From assembly GCA_044374295.1 (NCBI GenBank), contig JBILOU010000024.1, positions 1 through 28,177 on the forward strand: a stretch of DNA of 28,177 bases, written 5' to 3'. Of the stretch, positions 25,360 through 28,177 are shown piece after piece (within the stretch, counting starts at the first letter, position 1; each line of letters opens with the position of its first letter). Source of the DNA: CAIZGX01 sp044374295. GTDB lineage: Bacteria; Bacteroidota; Bacteroidia; Flavobacteriales_D; Sanyastnellaceae. The notes under the pieces were generated by a model. That model searched no databases, had not been told where the DNA came from, and worked only from the letters and a program-made list of their open reading frames with translations. The position numbers and the translations under genes were made by a program.

Positions 25360-25601
25360 GAATCCAAAGTTTTTTGAGGTGCTTGATTTGATGAATTTTC
25401 TTTTGACGTCAAACCAAATTTGATTTTGTACCAAGCCCTTTCGTGGAAATAATAGAGAAGCATTTTAGAAATGACTTCCACACCACCAATAGCAAGCCCC
25501 TTATTGATCTCTCCGGTGATTATCCAACTGAGGATAATTGTATCAAAGGTGCCAATAATTCTCCAAGTTACAGTTTTTGCCAAATGTCTCTTTCGACTCA
25601 T
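25356..25601 (-). CDS. DUF2061 small membrane protein
   Basis: This 81-residue protein starts at ATG 25599-25601 (MSRKRHLAKTV); a GTG eight codons earlier is less likely. Two hydrophobic segments (about 15-29 and 36-50) flank the motif ITGEINKGLAIGGVE, and the family hallmark LLYYFHERAWYKIKFG follows. DUF2061 proteins are short inner-membrane proteins of unknown function, found alone or fused to sulfate-assimilation enzymes. The last residues are polar (TSKENSSNQAPQ). It overlaps rimK by four bases (ATGA), suggesting coupled translation. A near-match to the -7 element, TATCTTTC on the minus strand at 25611-25618, lies just upstream and would give an almost leaderless transcript. Confidence 0.85.
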   Translation of the reverse strand: MSRKRHLAKTVTWRIIGTFDTIILSWIITGEINKGLAIGGVEVISKMLLYYFHERAWYKIKFGLTSKENSSNQAPQKTLDS

Positions 25602-25668
25602 ATTTGAGGTGAAAGATAATAACACAGGGCATAAACTTTAGATTTCAATTTGTGATTTAACAATATCA

Positions 25669-26799
25669 TTACAATAAATTATTGAATAGATTTTTATTTT
25701 TTTGAATTATGCTCTCAGTGTTAATTTTTTCTTGAGCGTAAACAATAGCTCCATCTGACCATTTACGATAGGTTTCATTCGATAGATTCAAGAAAAAGTT
25801 CAGCGAGATAGCAAGGGTTGATGAATTCAACGGAGATGCTTTTCCTGCGTTGAATTCTTCAATGTTTTTCCAAGGAGTTTGATCTGAAATAACAACGGGT
25901 GTTCCAAAAGAAAGCGCTTCTGCTATTGCATGTCCATAATTTTCACCGCGAGTGGGTAGGAAAAAAAGATGAGCGTTTTCATAGAATACGTTTAGTTCGT
26001 CTTGATTTTTGTGTCCGTGTAAAGTAATTTGAATAGATGTATTTTCTTTTGAGTAAGATTGAATGGTCCGAACTAATTCTGCATTTTCTTTTAATCCTAC
26101 AATATCCCAAATTACAGGAGACTTTGGAGCCCAATTTCGAAAAGTTTCCAGTGCTTCGTAGTACCCTTTCTCTGGGCTAATTCTTCCCACAGTTAGTATT
26201 CTAAATGGATAGGAAATTTCCTTGGTTTTAGCTGAAATTGTTGCGTTGGAAATATTTGGAGCAATGCGAATCTTCGCTTTCGGAAACAACTGAAGAATTT
26301 CATTGCGCTCAATTTCACTGGTCGCATGCCAACAGATATTTCCGTAAGTATTATTTGCTTTGGCAAAAAACAAAAACAGTCTTTTCTTGAATCCTTTTTG
26401 ATTGAACGCTGCTGGTTTTAACATTCCTCGGGGAGCAAGCACAATCTTTTCAGACCATCCATTTTTCCGACATATACTTAACGGAGAAAGTGTGAATTTC
26501 GGAGACCACATCGAGTTCAAATAAATGCGGTCGGGTTCTAGTTCTTTGTAAAGGTTAAAAATGAAATTTTCTGTTAATGATTTTTCATTCAGATAATACA
26601 CTAGTATTTTTTCTTGAAGGCTTTTTTGCCAAGTATTGGATTTTATTCCAGGGTAAGGCGTCGTGCTGTTCAAGTCGGTATTTCTCGTCACGACATAGAA
26701 CTGATCTGAACTGAATTTCATTAATGATATCAGCGATTGAATGGGACCGCCCGCTTGTGATCCAGGATAAAACCAATCGGTGAATACCAGAATTTTCAT
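25669..26799 (-). CDS. Family 4 glycosyltransferase (GT-B fold)
   Basis: This 376-residue protein has the GT-B layout. An N-terminal acceptor domain begins MKILVFTDWFYPGSQAGGP, with the Gly-rich loop that contacts donor or acceptor. A C-terminal donor domain has TVGRISPEKGYYEALE and the E-x7-E motif in TRGENYGHAIAEALSFGTP. Such retaining enzymes transfer a nucleotide-activated sugar to lipid-linked oligosaccharides in capsule, O-antigen or exopolysaccharide synthesis. The exact sugar cannot be told. It overlaps asnB by four bases, so it belongs to that cluster. The region looks more AT-rich than the housekeeping genes, as is common for surface-polysaccharide loci. No clear terminator follows it. 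Confidence 0.9.
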   Translation of the reverse strand: MKILVFTDWFYPGSQAGGPIQSLISLMKFSSDQFYVVTRNTDLNSTTPYPGIKSNTWQKSLQEKILVYYLNEKSLTENFIFNLYKELEPDRIYLNSMWSPKFTLSPLSICRKNGWSEKIVLAPRGMLKPAAFNQKGFKKRLFLFFAKANNTYGNICWHATSEIERNEILQLFPKAKIRIAPNISNATISAKTKEISYPFRILTVGRISPEKGYYEALETFRNWAPKSPVIWDIVGLKENAELVRTIQSYSKENTSIQITLHGHKNQDELNVFYENAHLFFLPTRGENYGHAIAEALSFGTPVVISDQTPWKNIEEFNAGKASPLNSSTLAISLNFFLNLSNETYRKWSDGAIVYAQEKINTESIIQKNKNLFNNLL

Positions 26800-28177
26800 T
26801 GTTCGAAGTTAATCTTATTGTTCTTCATCCAATGTCCCAAAACAGATAAATGCCAAAATGAAATGAAGGACTTTTCTTCACTTCCCATTAAAAATTTACT
26901 CCATGCGTTTTTAAGTACCTTTTCATTCACGATATTTTGATTGTACAATTCTTGAAAACCAGATTCGGTAAATTCTTTTAGCTCGTTTTTCATCCAAACG
27001 CTCCAAGGCAAGGTGAATCCCATTTTCTTTCGGTTCACGACTTCATCTGGAAGAATATCTGCAAACGTTTCTGTAAGAAATTTTTTGGGTGAAGTGGGGT
27101 ACTTCAAATCATTGGAAAGGTGCGTTGCTAATTCAACAACGTTATGATCTAAAAAGGGCACGCGAATTTCAAGTGAATGCGCCATGCTCATTTGATCGCT
27201 ATCGCGAAGCAAAACATGCTGCATGTATGATTCAATCTCTGCGGCAGAGATACGGTTTAGAAGCGGTGCATTCTTTTCAAAAATGAATTTATAATTCTGC
27301 TCAATCTCGAAGTGATTTGTTTTACGCGTTAACAATTCGTTAGCGTTCCAAACCTTTCGAACGAGCGGAAATGCATGCGCAAGATTTACTTGTTTCAGTC
27401 CTAATAATTCAGCTTTTTTTCGAAGCGATCGATTAGAAGAAAACGAAGAAAGCAAAAGTGAAGCGGATTTTCTTAACGGATAGGATAGTTTTAAAGCAAA
27501 TGATTTTTCAATGCTGTTCATGTATTGAAAGACCGGGTAACCAGCGAACAATTCGTCTCCGCCTAATCCGGATATGGCTACTGTAATGCCAGCTTCCTTC
27601 GCGGCTTTCGAAACAGCATAGGTATTCGGTCCATCTCCGCTAGGAAAATCTATGGCCGCTATTGCAGCAGTAATGTCTTTTAAAAATTCGCTTGCGCTGA
27701 GGTTAATCTCGTGATGATTGGTGCTGAATTTTTTCGCTACAAGTTGCGCATACTTTCTTTCGTCGAAGGCTTCTTCTTCGAAAGAAATTTGAAACGTATT
27801 TATTTTTTCGCTTCGAACTTCCGACATTAATCCAACTAATAAACTCGAGTCAATTCCTCCACTTAAGAATGCTCCAAAAGGAACATCGGCACGCATGTGT
27901 TGCTCAACCGATTCTTTCATGCTTGAACGCAAAAGATCTTGAGCTGTTTTCTTATCCGATAGTTCGTAACTCGTGTCGTTTAACAGTCGGTAATAACAGT
28001 GCTTAGAAATTTCATTTCGCTTGAAATGCAGGTAATGTCCGGCCTCTAGCAATTGTACTTTTTCAATTAAAGTATTCGGGGCACAGACGGTTTGCGTTTC
28101 AATGTATTCTTCAAGTGCTGAGCGATTGAATTTTCGAGGTACTAGGTCACTTGCCAATAGCGCCCTCAATTCGGAGG
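26796..28177 (-). CDS. asnB: Asparagine synthase (glutamine-hydrolysing), N-terminus beyond window
   Basis: The frame stays open to the right edge; the apparent TTG start near 28169 is internal. About 460 residues are visible. The end of the glutaminase domain is present (ELRALLASDLVPRKFNRSAL, GHYLHF), but the N-terminal catalytic Cys2 lies outside the window. The synthetase domain has the PP-loop FLSGGIDSSLL, AISGLGGDELFAGYP, and RDSDQMSMAHSLEIRVPFLD. The enzyme amidates aspartate with glutamine and ATP. Copies next to glycosyltransferases are often part of surface-polysaccharide clusters, where they may amidate a sugar carboxylate; that is an inference from context. The ATGA overlap with the glycosyltransferase supports cotranscription. 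Confidence 0.93.
   Translation of the reverse strand, partial: SELRALLASDLVPRKFNRSALEEYIETQTVCAPNTLIEKVQLLEAGHYLHFKRNEISKHCYYRLLNDTSYELSDKKTAQDLLRSSMKESVEQHMRADVPFGAFLSGGIDSSLLVGLMSEVRSEKINTFQISFEEEAFDERKYAQLVAKKFSTNHHEINLSASEFLKDITAAIAAIDFPSGDGPNTYAVSKAAKEAGITVAISGLGGDELFAGYPVFQYMNSIEKSFALKLSYPLRKSASLLLSSFSSNRSLRKKAELLGLKQVNLAHAFPLVRKVWNANELLTRKTNHFEIEQNYKFIFEKNAPLLNRISAAEIESYMQHVLLRDSDQMSMAHSLEIRVPFLDHNVVELATHLSNDLKYPTSPKKFLTETFADILPDEVVNRKKMGFTLPWSVWMKNELKEFTESGFQELYNQNIVNEKVLKNAWSKFLMGSEEKSFISFWHLSVLGHWMKNNKINFEQ

Noticed and set aside
25360..25434. Longer start of rimK
   Set aside because: It lies inside DUF2061 in another frame; the conserved RimK start is at the ATGA overlap.

Overview
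The window comes from a Bacteroidota chromosome, most likely the order Flavobacteriales; no genus can be fixed by eye. The evidence is a C-terminal secretion tail of type IX type B (gliding-motility-associated) on one large exported protein and type A on another, a MurF-alanine racemase fusion typical of the phylum, promoters with the Bacteroidota -7 element TAnnTTTG, no obvious Shine-Dalgarno dependence, and a lipoprotein of Bacteroidota style. Most of the window is a dense housekeeping region with very short gaps. No intergenic stretch exceeds 300 bases. I see no insertion sequence, prophage, CRISPR array or toxin-antitoxin module.

Layout. At 1-1116 (+) lies the 3' end of sdhB, then a PAP2 phosphatase, closed by a bidirectional terminator. 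At 1168-11351 (-), in transcription order, come an exported subtilisin-like protein with a type A tail, an exported adhesin-like protein with a type B tail, ribE, polA, a lipoprotein and a small exported protein. At 11431-19016 (-), in transcription order, come tRNA-Leu(UAG), a terminator, ileS, a DksA-like protein with a histone-H1-like Lys/Ala tail, lspA and the murF-alr fusion. At 19087-21952 (+) are two envelope proteins: a small predicted outer-membrane barrel and a large barrel with a ComEA-like helix-hairpin-helix head. At 21949-24433 (-) is a cystathionine gamma-synthase/lyase followed by kynurenine 3-monooxygenase. At 24487-25601 (-) a DUF2061 membrane protein overlaps rimK by four bases. 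At 25669-28177 (-) the 3' part of asnB overlaps a family 4 glycosyltransferase, which looks like the end of a surface-polysaccharide cluster lying mostly outside the window.

How the genes work together. The ileS-dksA-like-lspA-murF-alr run joins translation, a putative transcription factor, lipoprotein maturation and peptidoglycan precursor synthesis in one apparent operon with gaps of 12 bases or less. The secreted proteins would depend on a type IX secretion system encoded elsewhere. The pairs with ATGA or stop-start overlaps (sdhB/PAP2, lspA/murF-alr, DUF2061/rimK, asnB/glycosyltransferase) are probably translationally coupled.

Nothing here is clearly a wholly new multi-gene system. The points most worth a second look are the GXHH signature in IleRS, the altered catalytic residues of the subtilisin-like protein, the H1-tail/DksA fusion with its eroded zinc finger, the exported helix-hairpin-helix barrel, and a terminator whose T-tract is directly joined to the ileS promoter.
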